This document shows, piece after piece, positions 47,001-60,100 of a stretch of DNA of 64,000 nt. The translations under genes were made by a program, and so were the position numbers. The DNA is from Burkholderia thailandensis E264 (GTDB lineage: Bacteria > Pseudomonadota > Gammaproteobacteria > Burkholderiales > Burkholderiaceae): positions 1,922,001 to 1,986,000 of the forward strand of contig NC_007650.1 in assembly GCF_000012365.1 (NCBI RefSeq), given 5' to 3'. The notes under the pieces were generated by a model that was not told the DNA's origin, did not search any database, and saw only the letters and a list, made by a program, of their open reading frames with translations. Position 1 is the first letter of the stretch. Each line of letters opens with the position of its first letter.

Positions 47001-50000
47001 CATCGCCGCCGCCCGCGCCGCGTCCGCCCGCCGGCGCGTCGCCCGCCGCCCCGGCTTCGTCCGGCGCATCGGCCATTTCGGCCGCGGCAAGCCGCGCCGC
47101 GATCGTCCGCGCGTCGCCGTACAGCACGGCGAGCGCGTCGTGCGGCGCGTCGAGCGCCGCATGCAGCATGCGCCATCCGTGCGACGGCGGCATCGGCGCG
47201 AGCCCCGCGCGCGCGATCTCGGCGAGCGTGTCGGCGTCGGGCGTCATGCCGGCCGCGTCCCACAGCGGCCATCCGATCGCGCGCGTGACGCCGCGCCGCT
47301 CGCCGCGCGCCGCGCGCGCGTTGCGATACTGCGCGAAGCCGTCGAGAAAGCCGTTCGCGGCCGCATAGTCGGCCTGGCCGACGTTGCCGAGCGCGCCCGC
47401 GATCGACGAGAACAGCACGAAGAACTCGAGCGGCTGCCCGCGCGTGGCCGCGTCGATGTTGAGCACCCCGCGCACCTTCGGCGCGAGCACCGCTTCGACG
47501 TCCTCGCGGGTCTTGGCGATCAGCAGCCCGTCGCGCCGGACGCCCGCCGCGTGCACGACGCCCGCGAGTGGACCGTGGCGCGCGGTGATCTCGCGCACCG
47601 TCCGGACGACGGCGTCGCGGTCGGCGACGTCGAGCTCGCGATAATCGATCGCCACGCCGCGCTCGCGCCACGCGCGCAACGTTTCGGCGGCCTCGCCGGC
47701 CAGCGGCGAGCGCCCGCTCAGCACGATGCGCGCGGCGGGCGCGTGCTCGACGATCTGCGCCGCGAGCAGCATGCCGAGCGCGCCCGCGCCGCCCGTGATC
47801 CAGTAAAGCTTGCCGTCGCGCCACGGCGCGCCGCCGCCGCGCAGCTCGGCGGGCGTCCACGTACGGCGCCACGCGCCGTCCTCGCGCCACTGCCATTCGC
47901 CTTCGGCATGCTCCTGCACGGCGCGCAGCGCATCGACGACCGCGTGCGCACCCGCCGCGCATTCGACGAGCGCGACGCGCAGCCGCGGCATCTCCTGCCG
48001 CGCCGTCCTGAGAAGGCTCGCGAGCCCGCGGTGGCCGTGAAACGCCGCGTCGCCCGGGATCACGACGTCGACGCGCGCGCCCGCCGCATGGTCGCGCGCG
48101 ATCGCCTGCAGTGTCTCGACGAGCGTGAGCACGCACGACGCATAGTGCTCGCCCGCCTCGTCGGCGTCGCCCGGCAGCGCGGCGACGCGCGCGGGCGACA
48201 GCGCCTGTTCGACGCGCGCCGCGTGCGCGGCGAGCGGCCCCGCCAGACAGATCCAGCGCGGCGCCGCGTCGCTCGCGCGCGGCGCGGCCGGCCGCGCGCG
48301 GCGCCACGCGCCGACGAGCGGCACCGCGCGGTGTTGCGGCGGCTTCGGCGCGAACGTGATGTCGCGCATCGCCGCCCGCACGAGGCCGTCGGCGTTCGCG
48401 AGCGTGAGCGTCACGTCGCCGTCCGCCCGCGCGCGCTCGACGCTCACCCACACGACGTCGGCGCACGGGCCGTAAAGCTCGAGCCGCCCGATGCCGAGCG
48501 GCAGCGCGGCGTCGGACGGGCCTTCGCCGCCGTCGCCGAGCGCGAGCCCCAGCACGCTTTGCAGCGCGGCGTCGAGCCGGCCGATCGGCAGCGCGTCGGC
48601 GGCCTCGCCCGCGCACGCGTCATCGCCGTGCGCGCGCAGCCGCGCGAGCGCGCGCTGCGCGTCGCCGCTCAGCGTCTCGATCAGCCGATGCGACGCGCCG
48701 TATTCGATGCCGAGCGACGCGAAGCGGCGATAGCACGCGTTCGCGTCGACGGCCGTGGCCGACGCGACGCGCGCGCGCAACGCATCGATGTCGACGCGCG
48801 CGCCGGCGAGCGCTTCCCATTGCGCGGAGCCGCTGCAATAGACGATCGCGCCGTCATCGGCGGACACGACCTTCCATGCGGCCGGCGCGCCGCGCGCGGA
48901 CAGCACGACGCGCAGCCGCACGCCGCCGCCGGCCTGCAGCGTGCGCCGCCAGCGCACGTCGGACAACACGAGACACCCGCTCGCCGGCTCGCGCCGCGCG
49001 TCGGCGAGCGCGGCGCGAACCAGTTCGAGATAGGCCGAGCCGGGCAGCACGCGCTCGCCGTCGATCACGTGATCGACGAAGCACGGTGCGTCCGCCGGAA
49101 TGCTTGCGCGCTGCTCGAACGGCGTGGCGGCGGCGGCATCGTCCGCGGCCGCGACAACGGCGGCGGTGACGGCGGTGACGGCCGCGGCGTCCGGCGGCGT
49201 GGCGGGCGCTGCCTGGAACCAGTGGCGCGCCGGCGCGAAGCGGTAAGTCGGCAAATGCGCGCGCGTCGGGCGCGCGTGCGGGTAGAGCGCGGCCCAGTCG
49301 ACGGTCTGGCCGTTCGCCCAGCATTCGCCGAGCGTATCGAGATCGCGCGCGCGCAGCGCGGCGTCGATCTTCTCGGCCGGTTCGCGATGCGCGCCGCGCC
49401 CGCGCCACACGCCGTCCGGGCACGCGAGCGCGCGCACCTGCTCGAGCACGTCGGCGAGCGCCGCGAGCGACGACGCGCGCACGGCCAAGCGGCACGCCAT
49501 CGCGTCGCGCCCCGTTTGCAGCGTGTAGGCGACCGACTCCGGCGCGACGCGCGTGCGCCGCAGGAACGCGACGTACGTATCGAGCAGCGCGTCGAGCTGC
49601 GGCTCGGTGCGCGCGGAAAACACGAACAGGTGCGGCGCGCCGCCGGCTGGCGCGCCCGGCGCCGCGGCGCCCGCGCTCGGCGGCTCGTCCGCCTGCAACA
49701 CCATGTGCGCGTTGGTGCCGCTGAAGCCGAACGCGCTCACGCACGCGCGCCTCGGCCCGTGCTCGGGCGTCGGCCACGGCGCGAGCGCGGTGCTCACGTA
49801 AAACGGCGACGCCGCGAAATCGAAATGCTCGTTCGGCTCGCGAAAATGCAGCGACGGCGCGATCTGGCCGTGCCGCATCGACAGCAGCACCTTCTGCACG
49901 CTCGCGACGCCCGCCGCCGCCGACGTATGGCCGACGTTCGTCTTGACGGAGCCGATCGCGCAGAAGCCGCGCCGCCCGGTATACGCGCGGAACGCGTCGG

Positions 50001-51111
50001 CGAGCGCGGCGAGCTCGATCGGATCGCCGAGCTTCGTGCCCGTGCCGTGCAGCTCCGCGTACTGGAAGCTGTCCGGGTCCACGCCGTAGCGCTCGTAGAC
50101 CGCGCGCTCGAGCGCGGTCTGGCTCGCGCCGTTGGGCGCCGTCATGCCGTTGCTGCGCCCGTCCTGGTTGACGCCCGAGCCGACGATCACGCCGTGGATC
50201 GGATCGCCGTGCGCGCGCGCGTCGGCGAGGCGCTTGAGCACGAGCGCGCCGACGCCCTCGCCCGGGACGAAGCCGTTCGCGCGCTGGTCGAACGTCTTGC
50301 ACCGGCCGTCGGGCGACAGCATGCCCGCCGCGCACATGCCGATGTACGCGTCGGGGCTCAGATAGAGCGTGACGCCGCCGACCAGCGCGACGTCGATCTC
50401 GCCCGCGCGCAGCGCCTGGCACGCAAGGTGCGCGGCCACGAGCGACGACGAGCAGGCCGTGTCGACCGGAATCGCCGGCCCTTTCAGGTCGAGGTGGTAC
50501 GCGATGCGCGCGGCGCCGATCGAGAAATGATTGGCGACCGCGTGGCCGCTGTCGGGCGCGTTGCGCGCGAGCAGCAGGTTGTATTCGTTGCTCATGATGC
50601 CGAGATAGACGCCGCATGCGCGCCCGCCGAGCCGCCCCGGCGCGATGCCCGCATCCTCGAACGCGCGGTACGCCTCTTCGAGGAAGAGCCGGTGCTGCGG
50701 ATCGATGAACTCGGCCTCGGACGGCGGAATCCGGAAGAACAGCGAATCGAACGAATCGACGTCGTCGAGCGCGCCGAGCCACTTGCAGTACATCGCGCCA
50801 GGCTTGCCGGGCTCGGCGTCGAAGTACTCGCCCACGTTCCAGCGCGCGGGCGGGATCTCCTTCACCGCATCCTCGCCGCGCGCGAGCAGCGACCAGTACG
50901 CGTCGAGATCGGGGCTGCCCGGATAGCGGCCCGACATGCCGACGACGGCGATCGGCTCGGCGTCGCGCGGCGCGGCGGCGGCCGGCCCGGGTTGCGGCTT
51001 GTCCGCGGCGTCGCCCGCGCGCGCGGCGGACAGCATCCGCTTCGCCTCGTCCGGGCCGATCGCCGCCGCTTTCAGTCGTTCCAGCACATTCCGCAGATTC
51101 TGGCGTTCCAT
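38098..51111 (-). CDS. Trans-AT polyketide synthase, three ketosynthases
   Basis: A 4,337-aa megasynthase; ranges approximate. Docking helices 1-35. KS 48-478 ([22 protein letters not shown], an atypical clade). DH 661-925 ([15 protein letters not shown]). KR 941-1341 ([15 protein letters not shown]). ACP 1378-1458 (YGIDSIVV). KS 1563-1998 (DTMCSSS, EAHGTGT). DH 2171-2458 ([15 protein letters not shown]). KR 2513-2945 (GGAGGLG; NYAAGC, so the usual Asn is Cys). C-methyltransferase 3085-3346 ([11 protein letters not shown]). ACP 3404-3488 (YGIDSITV). KS 3581-3984 (DSACSSS). Terminal degenerate ACP 4255-4335 (YGFDAVSL; Ser replaced by Ala). No AT. It should build two double bonds, the second alpha-methylated, then start a module completed by the next protein. 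The start at 51111 has AAGGA upstream; it lies 77 bp after the previous stop. Confidence 0.94.
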   Translation of the reverse strand: MERQNLRNVLERLKAAAIGPDEAKRMLSAARAGDAADKPQPGPAAAAPRDAEPIAVVGMSGRYPGSPDLDAYWSLLARGEDAVKEIPPARWNVGEYFDAEPGKPGAMYCKWLGALDDVDSFDSLFFRIPPSEAEFIDPQHRLFLEEAYRAFEDAGIAPGRLGGRACGVYLGIMSNEYNLLLARNAPDSGHAVANHFSIGAARIAYHLDLKGPAIPVDTACSSSLVAAHLACQALRAGEIDVALVGGVTLYLSPDAYIGMCAAGMLSPDGRCKTFDQRANGFVPGEGVGALVLKRLADARAHGDPIHGVIVGSGVNQDGRSNGMTAPNGASQTALERAVYERYGVDPDSFQYAELHGTGTKLGDPIELAALADAFRAYTGRRGFCAIGSVKTNVGHTSAAAGVASVQKVLLSMRHGQIAPSLHFREPNEHFDFAASPFYVSTALAPWPTPEHGPRRACVSAFGFSGTNAHMVLQADEPPSAGAAAPGAPAGGAPHLFVFSARTEPQLDALLDTYVAFLRRTRVAPESVAYTLQTGRDAMACRLAVRASSLAALADVLEQVRALACPDGVWRGRGAHREPAEKIDAALRARDLDTLGECWANGQTVDWAALYPHARPTRAHLPTYRFAPARHWFQAAPATPPDAAAVTAVTAAVVAAADDAAAATPFEQRASIPADAPCFVDHVIDGERVLPGSAYLELVRAALADARREPASGCLVLSDVRWRRTLQAGGGVRLRVVLSARGAPAAWKVVSADDGAIVYCSGSAQWEALAGARVDIDALRARVASATAVDANACYRRFASLGIEYGASHRLIETLSGDAQRALARLRAHGDDACAGEAADALPIGRLDAALQSVLGLALGDGGEGPSDAALPLGIGRLELYGPCADVVWVSVERARADGDVTLTLANADGLVRAAMRDITFAPKPPQHRAVPLVGAWRRARPAAPRASDAAPRWICLAGPLAAHAARVEQALSPARVAALPGDADEAGEHYASCVLTLVETLQAIARDHAAGARVDVVIPGDAAFHGHRGLASLLRTARQEMPRLRVALVECAAGAHAVVDALRAVQEHAEGEWQWREDGAWRRTWTPAELRGGGAPWRDGKLYWITGGAGALGMLLAAQIVEHAPAARIVLSGRSPLAGEAAETLRAWRERGVAIDYRELDVADRDAVVRTVREITARHGPLAGVVHAAGVRRDGLLIAKTREDVEAVLAPKVRGVLNIDAATRGQPLEFFVLFSSIAGALGNVGQADYAAANGFLDGFAQYRNARAARGERRGVTRAIGWPLWDAAGMTPDADTLAEIARAGLAPMPPSHGWRMLHAALDAPHDALAVLYGDARTIAARLAAAEMADAPDEAGAAGDAPAGGRGAGGGDAGLRAPVLARLKAMFADAFKMSPDDVLETAEFADYGIDSIVVLRMTRQLEKHFGPLSKTLLFEQRRLDDLADYFVRAYEAACAAWIGARADAARAGGARADHANGANGSADADAAAHAPGAVAAGSDAGAFDLRGRAAADGSAADGGDRMSGAIRASRECHESDEACARRAAASPDASPPRARPPHAATGARMNIAVVGLAGRYPKARDLDAFWANLAGGVDCIEEIPAERWDHARYYDSDRDATGKTYAKWGGFVDGVDEFDPLFFNISPKEASVMDPQERLFVQCAYEALEDAGYGRVALGGERPHGAERNIGVYVGVMYEEYPYFGVEHTLNGRPMALSGNPSSIANRVSYLLDLHGPSMAVDTMCSSSFTALHLACESLLSGQCRMAIAGGVNLSLHPNKFIALAQGGFAASDGRCRSFGEGGDGYVPSEGVGAVVLKPLAHALADGDHVYGLIQGIAINHGGKSNAYTVPNPDAQAGVIEAAYRRAGISPRDVSYLEAHGTGTALGDPIEIAGLVSAFRAFTDARQFCAIGSVKSTIGHCESAAGISALTKVLLQMKHGRLAPSLHARTPNPHIDFDASPFVLQRTLAPWPAPDGGTRIAGISSFGAGGTNAHVVVEEYRAAAAHAHDGAQAAASPAAVVLSARDDARLRALAQRLRDAVAAGRFAPHALHDLAFTLQSGRDHWERRIAMRVESFDELHAALDDFVAGRPVGARHWLGACRVGGASRRAPEPCASLDDAAAVWASGREVDWSPWRGARACRRVSAPTYPFARVRCRIPDAPASPAAPRDGAPSHPLLHRNRSTFGAYRFESHWRDSDPLVRDHRVQGRAVVPGVAQLELACAAFARLQPEGADAPRGVVRLADVAWVRPLVVAPHAHVRVDVAPPGETAHGGAASWRVHASAHGGDWQLCSQGDIRRVDAAAPAERADLAALRARCAGRAIDADTLYRAFASLGIEYGPAYRALVDVQVGEGGAFARLALPEAAASSLDTCAMPPSLLDAAFQAAAAFAIARAANGDAGEDGPAPLPFCADAVELHARCAARMWAHVRMRDGKRDAVDIDLYADSGERCVAVRNLVSRRATHVAAANMAAGIAAQPAGANAEVAFEGNVEADANAEVDIEANIEANAEAWRAPDATGDIVLAPVWEIVDAAAGTPFSPGIVVADDAAERARWAERCPHARIVGADAFAAREVAAALGAVDAFVWIAPRAARGGALADSPALDCAANCFEWIAALLAAGAANRAIDALFVTSGCRAIAADDPGDPAHAAIAGLVGALAKEHPRWRVRIADHASAEPAPVDALLRLSPDPQGDALAYRDGQWLRRRLLPVARETMGEPAAHRAGGVYLLIGGAGGLGVVYSEYLIRRYGAQVIWVGRRERDADIDAAVARLAALGPAPVYRRADAADPAALRAVCDDARARFGALHGVVHAAMVLADRSLARMTQQTLRAALVPKIDVARSMAAVLLPAADLDFMLFFSSMNAFTTQPGQGNYAAGCTFVDAFAHALRAQAACAVKVVDWGFWGSAGAVATPYFRARMAEAGIGSIEAPQAMRVLERLLAGPHGQLAMIHAIRPTMQDGARRWLAAAPEQAAAWRACAPAWPPAPAFDASAAAALDAALAGTLAARLAALGWPEQGLPRASCAARLGVAPAHAAWLDASIDILKRAGLASEAADGTVTLAAAAARPETNADAASGAPTSAPGTDGAHGQSAQLALLRTMTDALPDILRGAKRATDVMFASGSINQVESVYRGNAVSDYFNDVLAAALDAYLSHRARTAPGEPLRILEIGAGSGGTSARALECADRFAPQLVEYRYTDVSAGFLAHGRATFAEGRPYLAFAKFDVERDARAQGLEYGRYDVVIAANVLHATRDMQRTVASVKSLLKRDGLLLVNELSANTLFTHLTFGLLDGWWRFDDGFLRLPGGPALAGAQWRALLASAGFHSIAFPAADAAGHGQTIVCASSDGVVRLDAADATGADDADARGDASGAHELAAAPLAAHRDGGRGSVAAVADAEPDADTDADADARLRDAASAWLRARIGAALDIRADDIDSRETLERYGIDSITVLQLTKRLRDAFDDVPNTLLFEYNTVDALVDHWLATQPDALRAALAKDAGEAVAGAARDGRESGRAASDAASAHAVSGAACASVDGAYASGARCGDDIRIATDAGRATAPATVTTAAPIADSKADSKTDSTPPYPPHAREAEPVAVIGIAGRYPKAASLDAFWRNLRDGRDCIGPLPAPRGDWRSSGGAQGAPIGGFIDDIDRFDPLFFQISMREAQSMDPQERLFIEQAYACVEDAGYTPATLSATKRVGVYVGVMNGNYAGGTRYWSIANRVSYLFDLHGPSVAVDSACSSSLTAVHFALDALRGGSIDCALVGGVNLIVAPEHLARLSAMNMLSTRGKVSAFGADADGFVDGEGVGALLLKPLARAQADGDAIYGVLLGSAINAGGRTHGYTVPSPHAQADAVAGAYRAAGVEPHMLGYVEAHGTGTALGDPIEIRGLARAFERDAAMRGGCAIGSVKTNIGHAESAAGIAGLTKVLLQMRHRRLVPSLNADTPNPDIDFSRTPFRLQRRDEPWALPAHAAWPRIASVSSFGAGGANAVVVAREHVSDARVPRAGAASAQAIVVLSARDDDRLAARARQLLAFLRDAPDDGDTLARIAFTLQVGRVPMAARVAIVAGSLSELADRLDAFVAGDERAAGVHRGRPVPPGASVVHVAAAHATDAAARAVLARGVPDDIARYWADGGNPDWTALHAAHTPGRINLPAYPFAGERFWLSPAASGDAPARLAAAGAGANAAAAAAGTGEAFATAEAAADTDLADIDTDIDTAIEIAAADVFAELAAFAETGATRDDDLPSLAELFGEPDANADDADDDVDVAHLRDVAAQTLGVVPELIEPDAPLRDYGFDAVSLALFAQTLNATLRPRAGRRRVCAAQCATAGSLTELARQLRFAALH
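38105..38350 (-). other. Domain: carrier protein lacking its Ser (pseudo-ACP)
   Basis: The fold pattern of an ACP is clear ([16 protein letters not shown], then [17 protein letters not shown]), but the phosphopantetheine Ser is Ala: codon GCG at 38242-38244. It follows the last KS and ends the protein. It cannot carry a substrate and may act as a docking or structural element for the split module. Confidence 0.85.
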
Positions 51112-51188
51112 GCTTGTTGCGTCCTTTTCGTCTTTTCGTCTTTCGTTCGGATGTCTCGTGGCTTTCGCCCGCCGCGCGAGCCGCGCGC

Positions 51189-54100
51189 TCAACCGAGCGC
51201 GCCCGCCAGCAGCGCCTCGGCCGCCTCGACGCTCAGCTCGCCGCGATGCACGCGCGCGAGCACGTCGTCGAGCGGGACGCCGCCGCCCGGCGCGGGGTTT
51301 GCGAGAGTGGCGGGGTTTGCGGGGTTTGCGGCCCGCGCGGCATGTACCGCGCCCGCCGCGTTTTCCGCGGGCGCGGGAGTCGCCGCGCGCGCCCCGGCTG
51401 CGTTCGGCGCATGCGCGTCGCCTGCTGCGTTCGGCGCGTGCGCGGTGCCCGACGCGCTTGCCGTCGTCGCCGTCGTCGCTGATGCCGCCTCGGCGTCGGG
51501 CAGCGGCGCGCCGCCCGCGCGACGGCGAGCGAGCGCCAGCTCGGACGCGACGAGGCCGCCAAACGCACGCAGCGTCGGATACTGATAGATCTGCGGCGCC
51601 GGGATCGACGTGCCGTAGCGGCGGTTGATCGCCTGCACCCATTCGACGCCGATGATCGAATCCACGCCGAGGTCCTGGAACGTCGCGTCGGGCTCGATGT
51701 CGTGCGCGTCGGCGAACAGCGCGTCGGCGAGCGTCTCGCGCAGCGCCGCTTCGAGCGCGGCGGGCGCCGGATCGCCCGCGTCGTCCGCCCCGTGCGCGGC
51801 GGCGCGCGCGCGCGCCGCCTGCTCGCGCTCGAACGGCGCGGACGCCTCCGCCGCAGCCTCGGGCGCGGCCGTGTCCGCCCGCGCGCCGGACGCAGGCGCG
51901 GACGGCGACGCCGCCGCGGCCATCGACGCCTGCGCCGATGCCGCCGCCGACGCCAGATGCCGGGCGAAGCTCGACAGCGTCGGATGGTCGTAGATCGTCG
52001 TCGCCGACAGCGCGACGCCGAACCGCCGGTTCACCGCGTCGATCCACTCGACGCCGATGATCGAATCCACGCCGAGCGACACGAATTCGGCGTTGGCGTC
52101 GATCGTCTGCGCATCGACGTACAGCGCATCGGCGAGCAGCGCGCGCAGCGCCGGCACGACCGCCTCCGGCGAGACGGCGGGCGCGGCGCTAACCGCATCC
52201 GCGCGGCGCGCCTGCGTCGCGACGACGCGCGGTGCGGATTCCTCCGGACGAGATGCCGGCGGCAGGGCTTCGTGCGCGCGGCCGGCGGGCTGCGCGAACG
52301 TCACCGTCGGCTTCGCGGCCGGTGCGCGCGCCGACAGATCGAATGCGGCCGCCTCGGCGGGCGGCGACAACGTCACGCCGCCGCGACGGCGCGCGGCCGG
52401 TTCGGCCGGTTCGGCCGGTTGAGCCGTGTTCGCCGGGGCCGCCGCGTCGATCGAAGGCCCCGCCACGCGCTTGCGCGCATCGCCCGGTCCCGCGTCGTTC
52501 GACCCGGCCGACCCGGCCGACCCGTTCGACCCAGCCGCCCCGTTCGACTCGGCCGGCCCGGCCGCCTCAGCCGAAGCGCCCGAACTTCCCGACGCCACCG
52601 AACCCTGCGCCACGCCCGCGATCCCCTTCGCTTGCGTTGCGTCCGCGTGCACACCGGCCGCCTTCGCCAGTTGCTCCGCGTCGGGCACCCAGTAGCGCGT
52701 CGGCGCGAACGCGTAGCCCGGCAGCGACACGCGCGCCGGCCGAACGTCGCCGTAACACGGCGTCCAGTCGTCGAAGCGGCCCGCGACCCAGGCGGCGGCG
52801 AGCTCGGCGAGCCGCGCGCCGGCGCGCCATTGCGCGAGCTCGCCGGGCGCGAGCGGCTCGCCGAGCGGATCGACGCGGCCGCGCGACACGCCGTCGAGCC
52901 CTTCACCGCCGTCGACGAGCGCCGCGAGCTTCTCGCGCAGATCGTCGAGCGACGCCGCGATCACCGCGAGTCGCGCCGGCATCGCCTCGCGGCCGACCTG
53001 CAGCGTGTACGCGATCGACGCGAGCGTCGCACCGCCGTCGCGGTCGAGCTCGCCGTCGCGATGCGGCTCGCGCGACAGATGCGCGAGCAGGTTGCGCGCC
53101 TGCGCGGCGAGCCGCTCGTCGGTGCGAGCCGACAGCACGACGACGGCCGGACCGTCTTCGTGCGCGCCCCGCTCCGCGCCCGCGACGTCGTACGCCTCGA
53201 CGACGACGTGCGCGTTCGCGCCGCCCGCGCCGAACGACGACAGGCCGGCGCGCAGCGGCAGCTCGGCCGGCCGGCCCGCCTCGTCGGGCAGGATCGCGCC
53301 GCGCCACGGCGCCAACGTCGTCTGCACGACGAACGGCGTATCGGCGAAATCGATGTTCGGATTCGGCGTGTCGGCATGCAGCGACGGCACGAGCCGACGG
53401 TGCCGCATCTGCAGCACGATCTTCGTGAGGCCCGCCATGCCGGCCGCGCTCTCGCCGTGGCCGATGTTCGACTTCACCGAGCCGATCGCGCAGAAGCCCT
53501 TGTCCGGCGTGTGGCGGCCGAACGCCTGCGCGAGCCCCGCGATCTCGATCGGATCGCCGAGCGACGTGCCGGTGCCGTGCGCCTCGACATAGCCGATGCT
53601 GCGCGCGTCGATGCCCGCGCGCGCGAGCGCGTCGCCGATCACGTCGGCCTGCGCGTTCGGGTTCGGCACCGTGTAGCCGTTCGTCTTGCCGCCGTGGTTG
53701 AGCGCGGTCGCCTTGATGACCGCGTGAATCCGGTCGCCGTCCGCGATCGCGCGCGCGAGCGGCTTGAGCAGCACCGCGCCCACGCCCTCGCTCGGCACGT
53801 AGCCGTCGCCGCCCGCGCCGAAGCTCTCGCAGCGGCCGTTGCTCGACGCGAAGCGGCCCTGCGACAGCATCTGATACTTGTTCGGATGAATCGACACGTT
53901 GACGCCGCCCGCCACCGCGACCTCGCATTCGCCGAGCATGAGGCTCTGGCACGCGAGATGGATCGCGCTCAGCGACGACGAGCACATCGTGTCGATCGCC
54001 ATGCTCGGGCCGTGGAAATCGCAGAAGTACGACACGCGGTTCGCGATCGCGGCGGGATTGCCCGCGAGCGCGACGGGCGTGCCTTCCAGCATGCGCTCGA

Positions 54101-57100
54101 CGCCGTACAGCTGATACTCCTCGTACATCACGCCGACGAACACGCCGACCCGGCGGCTGCGGCTCACGTTGCGGCGCGTGTAGCCCGCATCCTCGAGCGT
54201 GTGATACACGCATTCGAGGAACAGCCGCTCCTGCGGGTCCATGATCTGCGCCTCGCGCGCGGAGATGTTGAAGAACGCCGCGTCGAAGCGCGCGACATCG
54301 GACAGGAAGCCGCCCCACTTGCTGTAGCTCTTGCCGAGCCGGCCCTTCTGCGGATCGTAGAAGCGCCGGTAATCCCAGCGGTCGGCGGGAATCTCCGTCA
54401 CGCTGTCGACGCCGCGCGCGAGGTTCCGCCAGAACTGCGCGAGATCGTCCGCCTGCGGATAGCGGCCCGCGATGCCGACGATCGCGATGTCGCCCGCCGC
54501 GAACGCGGCCGCGCCGGGCGGCTGCTGCGCAGGCGGCCGCGCGTCGCGATCGCCGCGCGACGCGTGCGGCGCGGCGTTCTCAGTCGTGTTGGTGGTCGCG
54601 GTCGCGGTCGCGGTCGCGGTCGCGGTCGCGGTCGCGGTCGTGGTCGTGGTCGTGGTCGTGTTCGTGTTCGCGGTCGCGCTTGCCCGCGAGACCTCCGCCG
54701 ACGACCTCGCGGCAACGGCGCGCGGTGCCCCGCGAACGCTCGCCGCGTCGGCGTCGGCGCGCCGCTCGTGCGCGGGCCTCGCGCCGTGCGGCGCAGCCGG
54801 GTGCGATGCGACGGATGCCGCCGATGCCGCCTGCGTGCCTGCGGCGCGCCGCTCGACGAGCGCGCGGACCCGCTCGCGATGCGTGTGCGCGACGCGCGCC
54901 GCGATCGCGCGCAGCGTGCCGTATTCGAAGAACAGCGTCTTCGACAATGGCCCGAGCTGCTTTTCGAGTTGCGTCGTCACCTGCATCACGACGACCGAAT
55001 CGATGCCGTACGTCGTGAGCTCGGCATCGGGATCGATGCGCGGCGCGGGCAGCTTGATCACGTCGGCAAGCCGCTCGGTCAGCAGCGCGAGCGATGCGTC
55101 GACGAGCTCGGACGCGCGCGGCTCGGCCAACGGCGGCACTTCATGCGCGCCGTGCGCTTCGTATGCTTGCGGCGCTTCCTGCGCCTCGCCCGCTTCGCCG
55201 CGCGGCGAAGCGGCGTGCGCCGCGTGCGCGTCGCCGCGCGTCGCGGCGGCAAGACGCGACGCGATCTCGTCGAGCGTGAGCCGCGTATCGAGCAGTTCCG
55301 CCCGACGCACCGCGCCGCCGGGCTCGACCTGCTCGACAAGCGCGTCGAGCACCTGCCGGTCGACGCCGAATTCGCCGACGGGCACGTGCGCGTCGAGCGC
55401 GTCGCGCGCGACGCCGAGCGCCGCGGCAAGCGCATCGCGAAGACGCGCGATCAGCACGGCGCCGGCCATCCCGCGCGCGTCGCCGGCATCCGCGTACGCG
55501 CTGCCCGCGTCGCTCGCGCCGGCCGCATCGGCGGCCGAACCCGCGTCGTCGCGCGCGGCGGGCGCAAGCGCGTCACGCAGACGCGCCGGATTCCCGTACA
55601 GCGGCATCACCTGCGCCACGCCCGCGCGCACCGCGCGATGGAAGAACGCGAGCCCCGCGTCGCCCGGCATCGCCGACATCCCCGTCTGCGTTTCGAGCAG
55701 GCGCTGCGCGTCGGCGCCGATGCGCATCCCGCCGTCGCGCCACAGCGGCCAGTCGATGCTCGTCGTCGCGCCGTGCCGCTCGCCGAGCGCGACGAGCGCG
55801 CGGCGATACTGCGCGAAGCCGTCCATGAAACCGTTCGCGGCCGCATAGTCGGCCTGCCCCGGATTGCCGGCCTGCGCGGCGGCCGACGAGAACAGCACGA
55901 AGAACGCGAGGCGAACGTCGCGCGTCGCGCGGTCGAGCGCGAGCGTGCCGTCGACCTTCGGGCGCAGCACCGCCGCGACGCCGTCCGCCGTCTTGCGCCG
56001 GATGAATTCGTCGCGCAGCACGCCCGCCGCGTGCACCACGCCGTCGAGCCGGCCGTGGCGCTCGAGCACGGACGCGACCGCCGCGGCGATCGCGTCGGCG
56101 TCGGCGCAATCGGCCTCGACGTATTCGATGCGCGCGCGCAGCGCATCGAGCGACGATGCGGCGCGCGCGTCGAGCGGCCGCCGCCCGACAAGCACCATGC
56201 GCGCGCCCGGGGCGCGCCGGGCCATGTCCTGCGCGAGCAGCCACGCGAGCCCGCCCGCGCCGCCCGTCACCAGATACACGCCGTCGTCGCGCCAGACGGG
56301 CGCCGCATGCGCGTCGGCCGTCTGGCCGGCATCGGCCGGCGGCATCGCGTCCGCCCACTCGCGCCACTGCAGCACGTCGCGCGCCGGCCCCTGCCCGTAG
56401 CGCACCACCGTTTCGTGCGCGCGCGCCGCGCATTCGGCCAGCCTCGCGCGCAGCGCGGCGCCCGTGTCGTGCGCCGGAACCAGCAGCAATTGGCCGCACA
56501 TGTGCGGCGCCTCGTGCGACAGCGTGCGCAGAAAGCCCGCCAGCCCGATCATCGGCGCGAACGCCGGCGTATCCGGCACGACCACCTGCAACAGCGCGGG
56601 CGCGTCCGGCCGGTCGCGCAGCAGCGCCTGCGTCTCGGCGATCAGCGCCTGCAGCGTCTGTGCGAAGCGCTCGCCGATCGGCGTCGCATCGTTCGCGACA
56701 GTCACGACGCGGATGCGATCCGCGCTGCCGCCGGCGTCTAGACGCTGCGCGCCGCAGAGCACGACGAGCGTGTCGGCGAATGCGGGCGCGGCGGCGGCCG
56801 CGACGGGCGTCGCGTCCGCCCGCCGCCATTGCGGCGCGAGCGCGACGAGCCCGCGCTCGGCGGCGGGCGCGCTTTCGTAGCGGCGCAGCACGAGGCCGCG
56901 CAGCGCGATCCACGGCTCGCCCTGCGGGCCGCACAGCGTGACGTCGACGCGCGCGTCTTCGGTGCGCCGCACGACGCACCACGGCTCGTCGGGCCGCTCG
57001 CCGTAAAGCTCGCACGCGTCGAGCGCGAACGGCAGCAGCGGCCGCTCGGCGTCCGATGCGGGCGCGAGGCCCAGCACCGCCTGCAGCGCGCCGTCGAGCA

Positions 57101-60100
57101 GGCCGCAGTCGAGCGAATCGACGACGTCGGCCGCCGCGTGCGGCGCGGCCGGCGGCGACGCGGCGCGCAGCTTCGCGACGGCGACGCCGTCGCCGCGCCA
57201 GAGGGTGTCGAGCGTGCGGAACGCCGGGCCGTACGCCAGGCCGACGCGTTCGAACACGCGATAGCAGTCATCCGCCGTCATTGCGGCGCCGCACTGCGCG
57301 CGCCAGCGCGCGAGCGGCAGCGCGGCCGGCGCGGCGACGCGCACGCGACGCGCGCGAGCGCGCGCGAACACCGTCGCGAAGCCCGGTTGCCCGCGCCCGG
57401 ACGGCGCGGCCGCGCCGATCGTCAGCGCGAGCGTGTCGCCCGCCGCATCGGACGTATCGGACGTATCGGACGTATCGGAAGCTTCGGAAGCTTCGGAAGC
57501 TTCGGAAGCGAGCTCGACGCGCACGTGGAGCGGCTCGCCTTCGACGATTGCGGGCCGCATCCACACGAGATCGGTCAAGCGCACCGCGTCGCCCGGCACG
57601 CCCGCCTCGCGCAGCGCGCGATACGCGATTTCGATGTAGGCGACGGCGGGCAGCACGGGCCGGCCCGACACGCGATGATCGCGCAGGAACGCTTCGTCGC
57701 CGCCGAACACCGACGCGAAGCTCACCCGCTCGAGCGTCGACGTGTTCCGCTGCAGCAGCGGATGCAGCGCGTGCGCCGCGACGGGCTGCGCCGCATCGGG
57801 CAACGCGTGCCGCTCGCCCGCGAACGGATAGGCCGGCAGGCTCGCGCGGCGCGGCGTGCGATCGCCGTGCAGCAACGTCCAGTCGATGTCGACGCCGCTC
57901 GCCCACGCCTGCGCGACGAGATCGAGCTTGCCCTTCGCGAGCCACGCGCGCACGGTGTCCGCGAGATCGTCGTCGGCCAGGAACGACAGCGGCGTCTTGC
58001 GCGTCACGCCGCTGCCGCGATGCACGCGCGCCGCCGCCGCGCCGGCCGCCGGATTCGGCGCGCCGCCCGCCGTGTCGAGCGTGTCGAGCGTGTCGAGCGT
58101 GTCGACGAGCGCGTCGAGCGAGTCCGCGACGAACGCGATCCGCTCGGCCATCGCCTCACGGCCGGCTTGCAGCGTGTAGGCGATCTCGGCGAGCGAGTAC
58201 GGCACGCCCTCGCGCAGACGGCCGCGCAACTGCGCGATGCGTGCGGCGAGCCGGTCGGCGTCGCGCGCCGACAGCACGATCACCTCGGGGCGGTCGGGCC
58301 GCGCGTCGCGCTCGCGGCGCGGCGCTTCCTCGACGACCGCGAACGCGTTCGCGCCGCCCGCGCCGAACGACGATACCGTCGCGATCCGCGACTGCGCGGC
58401 GTCGCCGTGCGCGTGCGGCCAGTCGTCGCGCTCGCGCTGCAGCACGAACGGCGTGCGCGCGAACGGAATCTTCTCGTTCGGAATCCGCGCGTGCAGCGTC
58501 GGCGCGCGCATGCCGTGCGTCATCTGCAGGACGACCTTCGTCAATCCGGCGATGCCGGCCGCGGCCTCCAGGTGGCCGATGTTCGACTTCACCGAGCCGA
58601 GCGCGCAGTAGCCCGTGTCGCGATCGCCGCCGCTCGCGGCGAACGCCTGCGCGAGCGCGGCGACTTCGATCGGATCGCCGAGATCGGTGCCGGTGCCGTG
58701 CGCCTCGACGTAGCTCACGCGGCGCGCGCGCACGCCCGCGCGTTCGAGCGTCGCGCGGATCAGCTCGCGCTGCGCGTTCGGGTTCGGCACCGTGAAGCCG
58801 TTCACCTTGCCGCCGTGGTTGATGCCCGTCGCGCGAATGACGGCGTGCACGTGATCGCCGTCGGCAAGCGCGCGCGACAGCGGCTTGAGCAGCACCGCGC
58901 CCACGCCCTCGCCCGGCACGAAGCCGTCCGCGCCCTGCCCGAAGCTCTTGCAGCGCCCGTCGGCCGACAGCATCTGCACGCCCGCCAGCTCGAGAAAATT
59001 CGACGGATGCAGGTACAGGTTGACGCCGCCCGCGAGCGCGAGCGCGCACGCGCCCGAGCGGATGTGCTCGCACGCCTCGTGCACGGCGGTGAGCGACGAC
59101 GAGCACATCGTGTCGATCGGCACGCTCGGGCCGTGCAGGTCGAGCACGTACGACACGCGGTTCACGAGCGCGCTGAACGACGTCTGCGGGTTGTAGCTCT
59201 GCCTGAGCGGCCACACGCGCGGGCCGTGCAGCGCGTAGCCCGTCTTCGTGATGCCCGCGAACACGCCGACGCGCTTGCCGTGGCGCTCCGCGAGCAGGCG
59301 GCGCGTGTAGCCCGCGTCCTCGAGCGCCGCCCAGCAGGTCTCGATGAACAGCCGGATCTGCGGATCAAGGTTGATCGCCTCGAGCGGCGACATCTGAAAG
59401 AACGGCGCATCGAAGCGCTCGTGATCGTCGAGGAACGCGCCCCACTTGCCGTAGCTCTTGCCCGCTTCGAGCGCGCGCGCCCGGTCCGGCTCGAAGAAGC
59501 CTTCGAGCGGCCAGCGGCCCGGCGGGATCGTCGTCACGCTGTCGACGCCGCCCGCGAGGTTGCGCCAGAACTGGTCGAGATCGCTCGCCTGCGGGTAGCG
59601 GCCCGCGATGCCGATGATCGCGATCGGCTCGTCGCGGCCGGCCGGGGCCGCGGCCGCGCCGGCCGCCCCGACGAATGCATCGGACGACGCACCGGGCGCG
59701 CGCGCTCCCGCGCGGCCGACGGCCGTCGCGTCGCCGTCCTCGGCGGGCTGCCGTTCGGCGTCGGCGATGCGCTGCGCGTCGATGTCGCGCGTGTCGCGGG
59801 CCAGCATGTCGGAGGCCTGCGCGCTGGAGGCCTGTGCGTCGGAGTCCCGCATGTCGGATACCCGCTCGTCGAAGCCCCGCGCGTCGGATACCCGGAGGTC
59901 CGGGGTCCGCACGTCCGGGCGAGACATGTCGACGGCGAGCGTATCGCGCACGCGCACGTCGGCGGCGCGCGCGCCCGGCCGCGCGGCCGCGGCGACGCCG
60001 CACCAGTCGCGGCACGCCGCTTCGTGCGCGTGCGCGAGGTGGCCCGCGAGCGCGCCGAGCGTGCCGTATTCGTAGAGCAGCGTCTGCGACAGCGCGTCGA

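Noticed and set aside
38101..51585. A 4,494-codon open frame on the plus strand opposite the second PKS gene, and other very long antisense frames
   Set aside because: They are Arg/Ala-rich mirror images caused by high-GC codon bias. They have no domains or ribosome-binding sites, while the minus strand encodes complete PKS domains.
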